Positions 1 through 10,124 of a stretch of 64,000 nucleotides of DNA are shown here, in pieces (the first letter of the stretch is position 1; every line of letters begins with the position of its first letter). A model generated the notes under the pieces. That model saw only the letters and a list, made by a program, of their open reading frames with translations. It was not told the origin of the DNA and ran no database searches. Source of the stretch: Eulemur rufifrons (Eukaryota; Chordata; Mammalia; Primates; Lemuridae); assembly GCF_041146395.1 (NCBI RefSeq), contig NC_090990.1, positions 41,550,001 through 41,614,000 of the forward strand. Direction: 5' to 3'. Both the position numbers and the translations under genes were made by a program.

Positions 1-1161
1 GGGATGAGGACAAGCCTTATGGTGATGCTGGCATAATTAAATGTTATGGGGCAGCAAAGGGGGCTTATACTTTGGCTGCTAACAGTTAAAAACAGGGATG
101 GGCCCTGGGCCTCATACAGGAGGGCATGACTTACCTGAGACAAGATAGTGAGAATCTCGATGGCTCTAGTGACTGAACCCCTTGGCCTGGCTTAGTTGCC
201 ATAGGAGGACTGGGCCTGGATTCGGCTGTTCACAATTCCTGAGGCTGGGGAGCAGTGAGTCCAGGAACCACGTGCACAGCGGTAGCTGCTGTGGTCCAGC
301 ACAGAAGGAGTCCTTAGGAAACACTGGCTGTTGCTGCTGCTGTTGCTGTTTTTTGTTGTTGATGTTATCTTTGAACCACAATCCTTTATGTGTAATTGTA
401 TCCTCACCCATCTTTGTAAGAAGGGATTGGACTCACCAGTCTCTAGGGTCCTTCCCAGCTATGAATATCCATGATCCTATGACTATAATATGTAAACATT
501 CAATGATGAATTTCATTGCCTAAGTAGCCACTTCCTCCACCTTGGAACAACCCTCAGTCCTGAAGGTTCAAATGTGTTCAGTAATTCCTTTACTCTTGTT
601 TCTGGTTCAACAGTGACAATACCTTATGTGTATTCAAAGATTAAATACCATATCTGCCCAACCAAATATGCTGTTTTTACATATTAATTATGTGACTTAC
701 ATAAAACAGGATGGAGTTTCTTGGCAATTAAACATATGGCGTTTGCAGTGCATGGGGAGAATTTTTTTTTAAGCTCCTCATGAAATGAGGCATCTGTTAT
801 ATTGCCAAGTTGATCATTCTATATTCCCTGCTCCTCATATTAAGTTCCCTATTTTAAGAGCCTCCAGAGCCTTCCACACAACTCCAGATCTCTCTTTCTA
901 ATCCTTAAACTTAGAGAGCTTTGTCTTTCAAAATTAGAACCAAAGAAAATGTTTTAGGTCTAAAAGCTGAGTAAATTTCCCTTTATTTTCTTTGAGTTTT
1001 GATTAAAGATCATTATTTCCCTTTTTCTAATTCTAAAATGGCTGTGCTCCGATGAAAGGAGTATAAAAATATCTATTGTAATTAATATTCTAATTTTAAC
1101 TCTTGTATGATTCCCTCCTTATTGGTAACAAAATGCCTTTACTTCCTTTTTATGTAATCTT
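1..1161. other. unassigned DNA
   Basis: I recognise no gene or repeat family in this stretch. A short interrupted CTG/TTG tract lies at 328-348. The open frames crossing it on both strands owe their poly-Cys or poly-Gln runs to that tract, so they are not evidence of a gene. The remainder is AT-rich with few CpG and could be old, decayed repeat. Confidence 0.5.
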
Positions 1162-1186
1162 CACACACACACACACACACACACAC
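1162..1186. repeat. (CA)n microsatellite
   Basis: An uninterrupted CA dinucleotide run of 25 bases, likely length-polymorphic. Confidence 0.95.
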
Positions 1187-2375
1187 CTGTTATTAAGATG
1201 CTGGTATTACATATGAACCCACGGATGCTCTGAGAGCTGCAGCAACACGTCCAAGGCGACACAGGCTCTATGTCTCACTGTGACACCCCACAATCCCCCG
1301 ATCAGTTTACGAGTCAGGTGTCCCCACAAGGTTGTGAACATGGTGAGGATATGGTGGGTATCCTTTATTTCCCTAGGACTTGATACGCATAGTAACTTCT
1401 CAAAAAATATCTACCAAAAAATGGAAGCAAGGTCTGCTTTTTACCAAGAATTTTCACAAATAATGTTTCTTTTGATCAACACATCAGTTCCTCAACACTG
1501 TTGTATAATCCCCTTGGAAGAGATAAAGAAATGGAACACAGCAAGTGAAGCAATTATTTCAAAGTCCCACAGCTGGCAGGAGGACAGCTTCTGGAACTTG
1601 CTTCTGAGTTCTTGCCTGTAAAGCATATTGAATTTTTCAAGCATAGCTGTACCTTAGATATGAATAAGTGCCCTGCCTACACCACAGGCAGGCATCCAGA
1701 AATTCCTCTCACACAGGTGAGGAGACCTGAAGGTCCTGAGAGGGCCAAGAGAGCTGTAGGATCTCAAGATAAGGACGAAGAGGCCACAGTGAACTTGGAC
1801 TTTGCAACCAGAGTTAAATGGCCAAGAAAATGGATTTCTGCAGTAGTATCTGAATGTTGCTCCAAAGAGCCAGAATGAACAAGTTGCGCCTTAATGACCA
1901 ACATTCCAGAGGCAAGAGCAGACCAACCACTAAACCACCGGGACCAATGAGGAGCCTTTCCCAGGCTACAGTGAGATCACAAGCCACCTCTTTACCTAGA
2001 AGTGCCGTCTGAGAGAGGAGAAGGGGAGAGGCAGTTCAGGAAGACTAAACGCATGTGAGAAACAGACCAAATCACTCAAAAGAGCTAAAACAAAGATAAC
2101 TTCCACCATTAAGATAAGGTCCTCCCTCCCACTCCTTATTGCTAAGTAGAAGGTGAGGTTTGTGAGGAAGATTAGCATGGTTATAGAAAATAAAGAAGCT
2201 GCATTTTCTTATCACAGTCAAGTCATAATATGGAGTTCAGACCTCCCGCATACTTAAAGATGACATTTTCTAAAGCCAATTTAGAATTTATCGGTTAATC
2301 CCTATATACCAAGGGAACTAAGGTAGAAAATTATTTCTGTAGGTTTGCAGATTTATCTATCATAAGTCATTGTAT
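1187..2375. other. mostly unassigned; two weak MIR-like patches
   Basis: Around 1505-1625 and 1690-1790 there are phrases resembling the reverse strand of MIR (for example CCCACAGCTGGCAGGAG and AGGTGAGGAGACCTGA). They are too diverged for a firm call. Nothing coding is supported: the 113- and 88-codon frames here match nothing I know and lack splice or start context. Confidence 0.35.
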
Positions 2376-2452
2376 ATTCATTCAAAACATATTTTTGACT
2401 GCCTACTATAAGTTAGACATTAGGCACAGAACAGTGAGCAAAACAGAAAAGG
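2376..2452 (-). repeat. L2 3' end
   Basis: The stretch from ATTCATTCAAAACATATTTT through GAGCAAAACAGAAAAGG follows the reverse complement of the L2 LINE 3' terminus (ATTCATTCAACAAATATTTATTGAG...GTGAACAAAACAGA). Diverged and short. Confidence 0.65.
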
Positions 2453-2464
2453 TTGTGAGTTGAC

Positions 2465-2590
2465 TATAGAAAGTGAATCTAAGAAGTTTGGTAACTGGTT
2501 CAAGGTCAAATAATTAAACTGTAGAGCCAGGATTGAATTTGGCTATATCTGATCCCAAAGCCTATACTTTTTCTGTCTCACCATACTAAT
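2465..2590 (-). repeat. MIR
   Basis: GTTCAAGGTCAAATAATTAA followed by GAGCCAGGATTGAATTTGG is the reverse strand of the MIR core and tRNA-like head (consensus CCAAGGTCACACAGCTAGTAAG...GGGATTCGAACCC). Confidence 0.7.
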
Positions 2591-2809
2591 TAAATGTGAA
2601 CTATAAAAACATAAAATTTTGTGCTTATAGGTGGACTACTCTTTTTTTATTAAAGGCTAGATGTACAACTTGTTCTATTTAATAAGCCTCTAACCCCCCT
2701 TAAAGAAGTTTGGGGCCCTAAGTCTATGTATTTGTGTCAACTAGCTAGTGATGAGGCTGGCATTGTTTCAAGAAACCCAAACTGAGCCATAAGAAATTAA
2801 ATACTACAG

Positions 2810-2994
2810 CAGTGGTTCTGAAGTATGGTTCCTGGAACACCATCATCAGCCTTACCTGATGCTACAGAAATACAAATCCTCAGGCCACACCCCAGACCTA
2901 CCAAATCAGAAACTCTGGGTGTGGGGCCCAGCAATCTGTGTTTTAACAAGCTCTCTAGGTAATTAAGTTGCACACCACAGTTTGAGAGCCACTG
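2810..2994 (+). mobile_element. MER5A (nonautonomous hAT-Charlie)
   Basis: Full-length copy starting CAGTGGTTCT and ending AGAGCCACTG, with the diagnostic internal phrases CAGACCTACCAAATCAGAAA and GGGGCCCAGCAATCTGTG. Flanking octamers TACTACAG (2802-2809) and TTCTACAG (2995-3002) match at 7 of 8 positions, as expected of a hAT 8-bp target duplication. Confidence 0.9.
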
Positions 2995-3154
2995 TTCTAC
3001 AGGCAAGGGGGGAGTGCTAGTTCTCTTAAACCTCAACATACCTCAGAATCCTTCTCAACACAGAGACCCAAAAGACACTACCAGTGGTCCTGAACTGATG
3101 CTTCTTATAAAGCGACCTATTTGCCAATTATGGGTAGTTCAACCAACTAATTTC

Positions 3155-3250
3155 ATTGATGAGAAAATTAGTCCTAGAGAGCAAAGGTGATATATACAAG
3201 CCCACATGGCAAAATAGTGGCAGAAATAAAGTAGAATTCAGTTTTGTCCC
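3155..3250 (-). repeat. MIR-like fragment
   Basis: The phrase from TTGATGAGAAAATTAGTCCT through CATGGCAAAATAGTGGCAGA runs parallel to the reverse MIR core (GATGAGGAAACTGAGGC...AGTGGCAGAG). The 137-codon minus-strand frame over it is not credited as a gene. Confidence 0.4.
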
Positions 3251-4004
3251 TCCAAATGCCACAGTTATTTGGCTGAACCAGTATTTCCTGATGAGAAAAA
3301 CTAGAAAAAGGAGAGAGGGGAAAGAGTTAATGACTTTTATAGGCCAAGATACGGGATCTGGTTGAAGAACCAGTGCACGACCAGGGGTTGAGAGGGAATC
3401 TGACACCAGGTTGGGACTAGAATAGGCCAGCATGAAGCAAGGGAGGCAGAGGAAATCTGAGCTGGAAATGGAAGGGCATCGCTCCCTCTTCCCCTGTTTG
3501 GGAGGCCTCCAGCTTCCCCAGACCCTGCTCAGATTTGCCATTTGGATGAATTACCTTGCTCTGAGCCTGCTTCCTGGACTCCGCTCTACCCACAGCTGCG
3601 GGATCTGATCTCCATCCATCTTCGCCCAGGCCAAGGGCTCAGGGAGCCCTAGGGAGGCTCCAGTCTCCAGTAGTAACGAGAAGCAGGACTTCTGGAAGCC
3701 CTGTTGCTGATGAGAGAGTCAAAGAACATGATCACCTAATGTAGTGAAATTACCAGGTGTGACTGGGCAGGTAAGGAATGTTTTGTTTGGCAGAGGGTGG
3801 GGGAGACCTCATGATTCTGAATCCACCAACTGAAGGAGCAGCTATTGCTGTGTTGTGCTTTTTGCCAAACCAATCCCATTCTGAATATTCCTTCAGTGTA
3901 TGTAGAGCACTCAAGTGTCTGAATGGGTAGAAATAACTGGATTTATTTAAACTTTCATCTGGATACTAATGATTTCATCCCAGTTGGAATTTCCATCACT
4001 TAAC
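3251..4004. other. unassigned DNA
   Basis: No gene or repeat recognised. A slightly GC-richer part lies at 3380-3680. No splice-bounded open frame stood out. Confidence 0.5.
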
Positions 4005-4185
4005 CAGCCTGGTAAGACACTTAATATCTTCAAGCCTCCATGGTTTCATGTATAGAATTAAGATAATAATTGAGATAATTCCTGCCCTGTCTGTATCATA
4101 GGATGAGGTCAAGTGAGATAATGGATGTGAAAGTGCTTTGCAATCTGTAAAATATCACATGGATGAAAACTGTGTTATTATCACT
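4005..4185 (+). repeat. MIR
   Basis: TTAAGATAATAATTGAGATA, then GTCAAGTGAGATAATGGATG and AAAGTGCTTTGCAATCTG follow the 3' half of the MIR consensus (GATAATAATAGTACCTACC...GAGGATTAAATGAG...TAAAGCGCTTAGAAC). Confidence 0.65.
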
Positions 4186-4189
4186 TCAA

Positions 4190-5821
4190 ATTTCCTTGAC
4201 CATCTTCCTTAGCCCCAATTTAATAATATCTTAAACTCTAATATACAAATCTCTGGCTCTGACTTCCTGTCAGTCTGGTTTTCCCTTCCTTATACCCACC
4301 ACACATAATTTTTTACCTCGTCAAGACCCTCTAGTTCTTTGACTCTTAATTTCTTGTCACTGTCAGTCTCCTCCTTCCTCCTCTGTCCACTGGAAACTAC
4401 AGGGGCCATCACTTTAGCCATCTTGTTGCCAGTGCCCTCAACCTCCCAAGCTCTTGGCCTTCTCCCAAATTCTCACTCACATCCTCAGCCTTGTACTGCT
4501 GTGACCATCTGCCATTCCCTCTTCTCTACCCACTAGCTGCTGAGCACTGCTGGGAGAAATGACACAACTGGATGGATTTGTGCCACTCAGTGCATTTGTG
4601 CCACTCCAAATTTATGGTCTCCACGTTCAGTGGGGCCTCACTGCCAGAGCAAATATTCCAGAGCTTACTCTAGTCAAACCACTTTCCTAATTACTGCTCC
4701 CCCTTCTCTTAGCAGATAAACAAACGAACGGACTCTTCGGGAGAAAACGGAGGCTATCATCAGGTAAGCACTTAAATATCCTTCCAAAACCACACATTTA
4801 AACACCTACATCTAAATCCACCCTTACCTCCGTGGACTTTGTGCCTGACCAATAGACACATTCAAGGCCAATCTCTCCATGTCTGCTCCCAGTCAGTCCT
4901 CACCTAACTCCTCTGGACATTTAATCACCAACAGGTTAAAGGAAAGAAAGGAAAGCCACCCTCATGTCTTTTGCTAGCACTGTGTTCATTTCCCTTCCTC
5001 CTCACAATGAAATTCTCCCAAAGCATAATCTATAATCTCTGCTTTCACTTGTCCAGTTCCCATTCAGTCTCTAATCCAGGGAAATCTAGAACCCTCCACT
5101 GCTGTACAGAATCCATCTTGGCTAAATTTACCGCTGATTACTTCCTAACTCAGTTGACTGCTTTGCCACATCTCACTGAAACCCTGGATTTGTCGTCGTG
5201 TTATAACTTTCTCTTTCATCGGCTTCTGAAATGTGAGTGCTTGCCGAAGCCCTGACCTACTCCGATGTTTTCTTCTTGGTCTTTTTAAAAATATACTAGA
5301 TTCTTCACCCCTTTCTCTCCCTGAAATGCTGAGTTTCCCAAGCCCAATTTGTCTTTGACTTTTGGAGCTATTAATACTTCCTGGGTGATTTCACCTGTTC
5401 CAGGGGTTTCATGATGACCATTTTTTCCATAAGAGATGATCCCCAGTTATGAAACTCCAATCTGAAGTGGGCAGCCAACTGACCACTGGACATTCCTACC
5501 TAATCAATGTGTCCAAAAAAAATTCAATACCTTCAGCCCACATCCGGCTGTCCTCCTGAGCTCCTTGACTTAGTGAATGGCCTCACTAGACACCTAGCAC
5601 ACCAGAGGTAACTTGGATTCTCTCTGTCCCTCACTCTGAAATCTGATTAACCCTCAAGTCCCGTCCACATCTCTTCTCTCCATCTTCTTTGCCTCTGCCT
5701 GAATTCAGGCTTTCACTGTCCCTCCCAGGGATTGCTGCCATTGTTTCCTGTTTGATTTTCCTGCCTCCTCTATTAGATCCTTTTAATAGCATTCATCATG
5801 TCAGAGTAATCTTCTAAAAGA
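4190..5821 (+). repeat. L2-class LINE, long RT-region relic (part 1)
   Basis: A C/T-rich strand with phrases such as CCAGTTCCCATTCAGTCTC, TACCGCTGATTACTTCCTAA, CTGATTACTTCCTAACTCAG and GTCAGAGTAATCTTCTAAAA, in the order found along the L2/CR1-type reverse-transcriptase region. All frames are broken. The element is interrupted at 5822 by a MIR and resumes at 6056 with AGGATAACTCCAAACTCCTT. Bases 4982-5080 are also present inverted at 6832-6930. Confidence 0.65.
4982..5080 (+). repeat. left arm of a perfect 99-bp inverted duplication
   Basis: From GTGTTCATTTCCCTTCC to CTCTAATCCAGG, this block is identical over 99 of 99 bases to the reverse complement of 6832-6930, and identity ends sharply on both sides. 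Here it is continuous with flanking L2-like text, so this arm is the probable source. The arms are separated by 1751 bases. Confidence 0.97.
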
Positions 5822-6055
5822 AAAATGTGTAGTCCTACCACTTACTTAAGAATTCACTGTATGTCAGATATCATGCAAAATTCTTTACATTGATTGTCTC
5901 AATTGAGCCTCATAACAACCCTGTGGAGGAGATATGAATATTCACATTTCCAGGAGGAGAAAACTCAAGTCTTAGAAAAATCAGTTACTTCTCTAATGCC
6001 ACAAAACTACGAAATGGACAAATCAGCAATTACCCAAAGCCTGTGTGTTTCATGT
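5822..6055 (-). repeat. MIR inserted in the L2
   Basis: GAGCCTCATAACAACCCTGT, then CAGGAGGAGAAAACTCAAGT and CAGTTACTTCTCTAATGCCA follow the reverse MIR consensus (AATCCTCACAACAACCCTATG...GAGGAAACTGAGGC). L2 text on both sides joins up when this block is removed. Confidence 0.75.
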
Positions 6056-6357
6056 CCACCCACTAATATGGTTCTACAGGGCTCACAGGATAACTCCAAA
6101 CTCCTTAGCATGTCAACTCCCCAGAAACACACCTCATATCCTAGTGTTTGCCTGCCTCTATGTGAAATGTTTGCCCCGCCCTCTTCTCACACCTGAAGAA
6201 TAGGTGTGTTCCTTCTTTACCTCCATGGAACTCTGTCTGTAGAGACTTCCATCAGAGCATTAGTACAATTTCATCATATTTGTTAATTTCTTACCCACCT
6301 GTGGGTGAACTCCTTCTTTTTCTCCAGGATCTAACATTCTCTTTGGCATATGATACA
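6056..6357 (+). repeat. L2-class LINE (part 2)
   Basis: Resumes with AGGATAACTCCAAACTCCTTAGCATG (read in two phrases) and proceeds through GTGAACTCCTTCTTTTTCTCC to a near-3' phrase CTTTGGCATATGATA, matching the L2 3' UTR order (TGAGCTCCTTGAGGGC...CTGGCACATAGTAGG). A hAT element interrupts it at 6358. Confidence 0.65.
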
Positions 6358-6578
6358 CAGTTTGGCAAATTACAGCCTATGGACCAAATCTGACTTGCCA
6401 ACTGTTTTTGTAAATAGGTTTTATTGGAATGAGGCCACTTCTGGTCATTTACATATTATCTAAGGCTGCTTGTGTACTGCAATGGCAGAGCTGAGTAGTT
6501 GTCACCATGACTGTATGTCCCACAATCCTAAAATATATTACTGTCTGGCCCTTTACAGAAAAAGTTTGTTGGCTCCTG
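6358..6578 (+). mobile_element. nonautonomous hAT-class transposon
   Basis: Begins CAGTTTGGCAAATTACAGCC and ends TTGTTGGCTCCTG. Internal phrases GTTTTATTGGAATGAGGCCA, GGCAGAGCTGAGTAGTTG and TCTGGCCCTTTACAGAAAAA are diagnostic of a common mammalian hAT MITE (GGCAAACTACGGCCCGCGGG type). I am not certain of its subfamily name. It sits inside the L2 tail. Confidence 0.75.
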
Positions 6579-6625
6579 ACATAGTAAGTGCTTAATTAAT
6601 GTTGAGGAATTGGAAGAATGCTTGC
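6579..6625 (+). repeat. L2 3' terminus (part 3)
   Basis: ACATAGTAAGTGCTTAATTA followed by ATGTTGAGGAATTGGAAG is the terminal L2 phrase (GCACATAGTAGGTGCTCAATAAATGTTTGTTGAATGAA), showing that the hAT at 6358-6578 landed a few tens of bases from the L2 end. Confidence 0.6.
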
Positions 6626-6679
6626 AACACTGGCTGAATGAAACTATACCTTTTGGCAATGGCAAAGAAGAAATAAGAA

Positions 6680-6828
6680 AATTTGGATTTAAGTAAGCAT
6701 TTTCTAGCAATTAGCAATCTACTAGCTCCCTGAAGTTAAGTTTTCTCATCTACAAAATGGGCATAATAACCTCATAATAATCCAGTAAAGAATTATTATG
6801 AAGTTCAAATTGGAAAATGAATCTCAGA
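6680..6828 (+). repeat. MIR
   Basis: TTAAGTTTTCTCATCTACAA, AAATGGGCATAATAACCTCA and AGAATTATTATGAAGTTCAA match the MIR 3' half (CAGTTTCCTCATCTGTAAAATGGG...). Confidence 0.7.
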
Positions 6829-6831
6829 GTT

Positions 6832-6930
6832 CCTGGATTAGAGACTGAATGGGAACTGGACAAGTGAAAGCAGAGATTATAGATTATGCTTTGGGAGAAT
6901 TTCATTGTGAGGAGGAAGGGAAATGAACAC
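6832..6930 (-). repeat. right arm of a perfect 99-bp inverted duplication
   Basis: Exact reverse complement of 4982-5080. Here the block has no relation to its neighbours: a MIR lies to its left and an MLT1 LTR starts at its right edge. This is therefore the probable inserted copy. Short minus- and plus-strand frames through the two arms encode the same peptide run, which is a by-product of the duplication. Confidence 0.97.
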
Positions 6931-7341
6931 TGGATGTTTTGCTCCCCCCACCACAAACTCATATATTGAAGCCCTAACCCTAGTGTAGCTGTATTTGGAA
7001 GTAGGGCCTCTAAGAAACTAAGGAACTTTAATTTAAATGAGGTCATAAAAAGGAGACCTTGATGTGATAGGATTAGTGTCCTTATAAGAAAAATCGCAAT
7101 CTCTCTCTTTCCCCCACCTCCCACTACCCCAAGAGGGCCCACTAAGAAGAGGTCATGTGAGGACACAGCAAGAAGGAGGTTGTCTACAACCCAAGGGGAG
7201 AGTCTTCACCAGAAACCAACCCTGCTGGCGCCTTGATCTTGGACTTCCGGTCTCCGTAACTGTGAGAAAATAAATTTCTGTTGGTTAAACCATCCAGTCT
7301 ATGGTACTTTGTTATGGCAGCCCAAACGGACTAATGAAACA
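6931..7341 (+). mobile_element. MLT1-type solo LTR (ERVL-MaLR)
   Basis: CATATATTGAAGCCCTAACC, GTCCTTATAAGAAAAATCGC, GGTCATGTGAGGACACAGC, CCTTGATCTTGGACTTCCGG and AACTGTGAGAAAATAAATTT, ending in GGCAGCCCAAACGGACTAATG, are classic MLT1 LTR phrases in order. The first bases appear disturbed where the 99-bp inverted block abuts. No internal retroviral sequence follows. Confidence 0.85.
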
Positions 7342-7344
7342 TTC

Positions 7345-7425
7345 ATCAAATGTTATTTCCTATTATTATTATTGTAATTGTTATCATTATCATCACAGGG
7401 TCATCGTCATTATCATTATTGACAT
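7345..7425. repeat. ATT/ATC-rich low-complexity
   Basis: TATTATTATTATTGTAATTG and repeated TCATTATCATTATT units form a short trinucleotide-like tract. Confidence 0.6.
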
Positions 7426-7480
7426 AGTACAGTCCCTGACATATTAGGTAGTCAATAACTTTTAGCTATTATGATTAAAA
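7426..7480 (+). repeat. MIR 3' end
   Basis: GTCCCTGACATATTAGGTAG then TCAATAACTTTTAGCTATTA follows the MIR tail (GTGCCTGGCACATAGTAAGCGCTCAATAAATGTTGG). Confidence 0.5.
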
Positions 7481-7654
7481 TTGATATTAAATTTAAAGAT
7501 TACCTGAACTACTTAAGCCAATAAAAATTCTCCAAGTTTCAGGCCATCATCTGTATATTAGAGACAAATACAACCTTGTTTTAACCATAATTTCCTGAGA
7601 TGAACAGAGTAAGTGGTATTTCTCCTCCCTTTTTTTTAGAAAAAATAAATAAAA

Positions 7655-7755
7655 GTAGAGAGTTATGGAAGTAAAGCCATTTGCCTAGGGTCAACTGACT
7701 AGGTCAGGTTAGAGCCAGATTTGAACTCTGTCATTTAAATCTTAGACCAAAACGG
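7655..7755 (-). repeat. MIR
   Basis: GCCTAGGGTCAACTGACTAG and GTTAGAGCCAGATTTGAACT match the reverse MIR head region (GCCCAAGGTCACACAGC...GAGCCGGGATTCGAACC). Confidence 0.6.
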
Positions 7756-7789
7756 AGGCCTCACTTGAGTCATCATTGACTCTTAAAGC

Positions 7790-7944
7790 TAACATGGAAG
7801 CAGACAGATGCCAGAAGACCTGGATGTGAAAGTAAATTCTGCCAGTGCCTAATCACGTGACTTTGACCTACACTAGAGGTTTAACTTATCCATGCCTTGA
7901 TTTCTCAGACCATCAATGGGGGTTGGAATAGCCAAGGGTCTAGC
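7790..7944 (+). repeat. MIR
   Basis: CCAGAAGACCTGGATGTGAA, TAATCACGTGACTTTGACC and GCCTTGATTTCTCAGACCAT align with the MIR body (GCTGTGTGACCTTGGGCAAG...CCTCAGTTTCCTCATC). Confidence 0.5.
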
Positions 7945-8440
7945 AGGAAACTGATGGTATGCACAAATGAGACGAGCAAAAACAAGTTAATGAATGGACT
8001 ATCACAAAGCTGTGGACAGGGTTAAGAAAAACCAACATGATACGGTGTAGTATCTAGGGCAGTGGCAGTAGCAACAGCAGGGAGCCATTACCATTCCTAG
8101 GCCTAAAGGGTTGGTAGTTGTACCTGGAACCTGAACAGTAGGGCCTCCCAGAAGGAGCTATGACCTTGGCAGAGGTGTGCAGCTAACCCACAGTTCAATA
8201 GTATAAATTCCAAAGAAATAAATACCTGGATCTCACTGTCCTCATGTCCTCCCATTATCTGCTGGGGTTCCCCATGAACATTAACCGAACGAGTGGGAAG
8301 CCAGCAGACATGGGAGCCCATTGTGTCCTTAGAGACAGTCTCCCAGGGCTCAGGACAGGGTGGAAAAGGGTAAAAGTAGATCCAGAGGGGCAAAGGAAAA
8401 TATCCAACAATAATGATAATTACCCTACTTACCCCCTCAG
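7945..8440 (+). repeat. interspersed repeat, family F1 (unnamed here)
   Basis: CAGGAAACTGATGGTATGCA, GACAGGGTTAAGAAAAACCA, CTGAACAGTAGGGCCTCCCA and TCAGGACAGGGTGGAAAAGG occur in the same order as in 31545-31990 and, more loosely, 43830-44500. I know this ~450-bp unit as a common mammalian repeat but cannot name it with confidence; an ancient LTR is the likeliest class. Confidence 0.55.
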
Positions 8441-8454
8441 AGTTACTGTGAATG

Positions 8455-8700
8455 GGCATTGTCATTTATAGAGTACTTAGAACGCATAAAGCATTGAGAG
8501 TGTTTCAGAGACGACAACAGACTTTTCTTAACCTTGCTCATTTTACCGTTCCATCAGCCTACATAGAAACTCTCATCCTCTGTTTTGCCAATGAAGAAAT
8601 AACATAATTAAACTCAGAAAGGTTGAGTTTCACCCAACTGAGTGGTATTCAAACTCTGATCTTGTAGCTCTAAAATCTTTGCTCATTTTACTATTTCAGG
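8455..8700 (-). repeat. MIR (diverged)
   Basis: TTTATAGAGTACTTAGAACG, GCCAATGAAGAAATAACATA and GTATTCAAACTCTGATCTTG follow the reverse MIR from tail to head. Confidence 0.5.
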
Positions 8701-9185
8701 TTACCTCTCTTTACACGTGAACACATTAGTTTTAGCTCTAAGGAAGCCCATATTTCCAGAGATTTTAGGACTTTCTGTATATCCCTTTGCACCCTGCTAT
8801 ACTGGCAGTGCGATATTACGTGGAGGCAACTTTCAGCAGGCCCTTTTGACAAGCTTTGACTGTTATATTTATCCCTTCAGACCTCCCAGGGACAATGCTG
8901 AGTTTGTTTTCCAAGCATCCCACAGGCTAGCGCTGGCTGTCTATTTGGATACGGGGTGTGGAGGCTTCCCTAGGCGCATCACGCCCGCCCAGATAAGGGA
9001 GACAGGATGCCATGTGACCTTCTGACATTTACCAAAGAACAGACCAGTAGTGAAATCAAGATGGGGCGGGGGTGGGGGAGGATGCCTTGTAAGGCAGGCA
9101 ACGCAGACTAAACAAGCCTCCACATTCTGACTGTTTCCTTCCTCTGGGTTTTTAATGAAAGTTCTTTCTACCCAAGAGTGAAAAC
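8701..9185. other. unassigned unique DNA
   Basis: No repeat recognised. The 8930-9010 part keeps several CpGs and a GATA-type site (CCCAGATAAGGGA), so a regulatory role is possible but unsupported. Short frames on both strands (102 and 60 codons) are not credible genes. A G-rich run lies at 9064-9080. Confidence 0.4.
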
Positions 9186-9479
9186 GGTCATTTGTTCATT
9201 CAACATTCACTGTGCACCTACTCCAGGACAGGGCTTGTGCTGGGCACAAGATATAAGGAAATGAACGAAACACAATTCTTCCCCTCGGGGAGTTCAAAGT
9301 CTGGTGGGCAAAACACACAGAAATAGACAATAAAAATACAAGGTGCTGGGAACTATAACAACTTTGAACAAAGCTCTAGGAAAGAGCAAGCTCCTGCATC
9401 TGGGACTTGGAGAAAATTCACAGAGGCTAACATTGGAGCAGGGTTTTAAAGGATAAGTAGGAATTTACCAAAAAGGGGA
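9186..9479 (-). repeat. L2 3' region (part 1)
   Basis: TTCATTCAACATTCACTGTG, CTGGGCACAAGATATAAGG, AACGAAACACAATTCTTCCC and AACATTGGAGCAGGGTTTTA follow the reverse L2 from its 3' terminus inward. The element continues at 9706 beyond a MIR. Confidence 0.75.
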
Positions 9480-9705
9480 TAATGATTATAATAATTCTAG
9501 TCATTTACTGAGTACCTTTCAAGAACCAGAACTCAGGCTACTCTATATACTTCATTCACTCTCATTTCAGTCACATTTTAGAAACAATAAAACCGGAGCT
9601 CAGAGAAGAAACACACCATGTCCAAACTCACAAAGGTAGTAAATGGCAAAGCTAAGTCTCAGGCCAGGTTTTCCTGGCTCTAAAAACGGTGTTATTTCAG
9701 AACTG
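9480..9705 (-). repeat. MIR inserted in L2
   Basis: CATTTACTGAGTACCTTTCA, GAGCTCAGAGAAGAAACACA, CCAAACTCACAAAGGTAGTA and GGCAAAGCTAAGTCTCAGGC follow the reverse MIR. L2 sequence flanks it on both sides in the same orientation. Confidence 0.7.
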
Positions 9706-10080
9706 CTGTTCCAAAGGAGGGTAAGAGCGGCAGAAGGATGCCCTGAGGGGAAAGCAGGGTGTTGAGAGTGGCTGGACCACACAGCCACGGAGGCCGGGCA
9801 GGGGAGCCGGGGCTGGAAGATGGCAGTGGGCTCAGACATCAAAAGGCCTCATGTGTCGCTTATTTACACTTTTGTCTTGTAATTTCTGGGAAGCCGTAAT
9901 CAGATTTCTAATTTAGAAATGTTATTCTGGCGGAAGTGAAGAGAAACACTGGAGGCATATGGAAGGCAGGGAGACCAATCAGAAAGCTGTTGTCTTCCTC
10001 CAGGCCACAGACATTTGAGACCCGGATGAAGAATGTATATAAGGAAGACAGAGGTTGCAAACTCAATGGGAGCTGGAGCA
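9706..10080 (-). repeat. L2 (part 2, RT-proximal)
   Basis: GAGAGTGGCTGGACCACACA, CTGGGAAGCCGTAATCAGAT, GTTATTCTGGCGGAAGTGAA and GGAAGGCAGGGAGACCAATC match the reverse L2 order (AGTGTGGCTGGAGCG...GATCACTCTGGCTGC...GCAGGGAGACCAGTTAGG). Confidence 0.7.
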
Positions 10081-10124
10081 ACATTCTGGAATGGGTCCCC
10101 CAGTAAAACACGACTGTGCTTTCC

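Noticed and set aside
182..523. Frames with a poly-Cys or poly-Gln run (both strands)
   Set aside because: They come from a short CTG/TTG tract at 328-348, overlap on both strands and have no splice or domain support.
3128..3541. 137-codon minus-strand frame
   Set aside because: It partly overlaps a MIR-like fragment, has no recognisable domain and low coding character.
4971..7166. Two open frames on opposite strands sharing a 33-residue identical peptide run, as if a duplicated gene
   Set aside because: The shared residues are exactly the 99-bp inverted duplication within L2 sequence; neither frame extends as a recognisable protein.
10020..10060. TATATAAGG as a promoter TATA box near 10037
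   Set aside because: It lies at the end of an antisense L2 relic with no other promoter signals.
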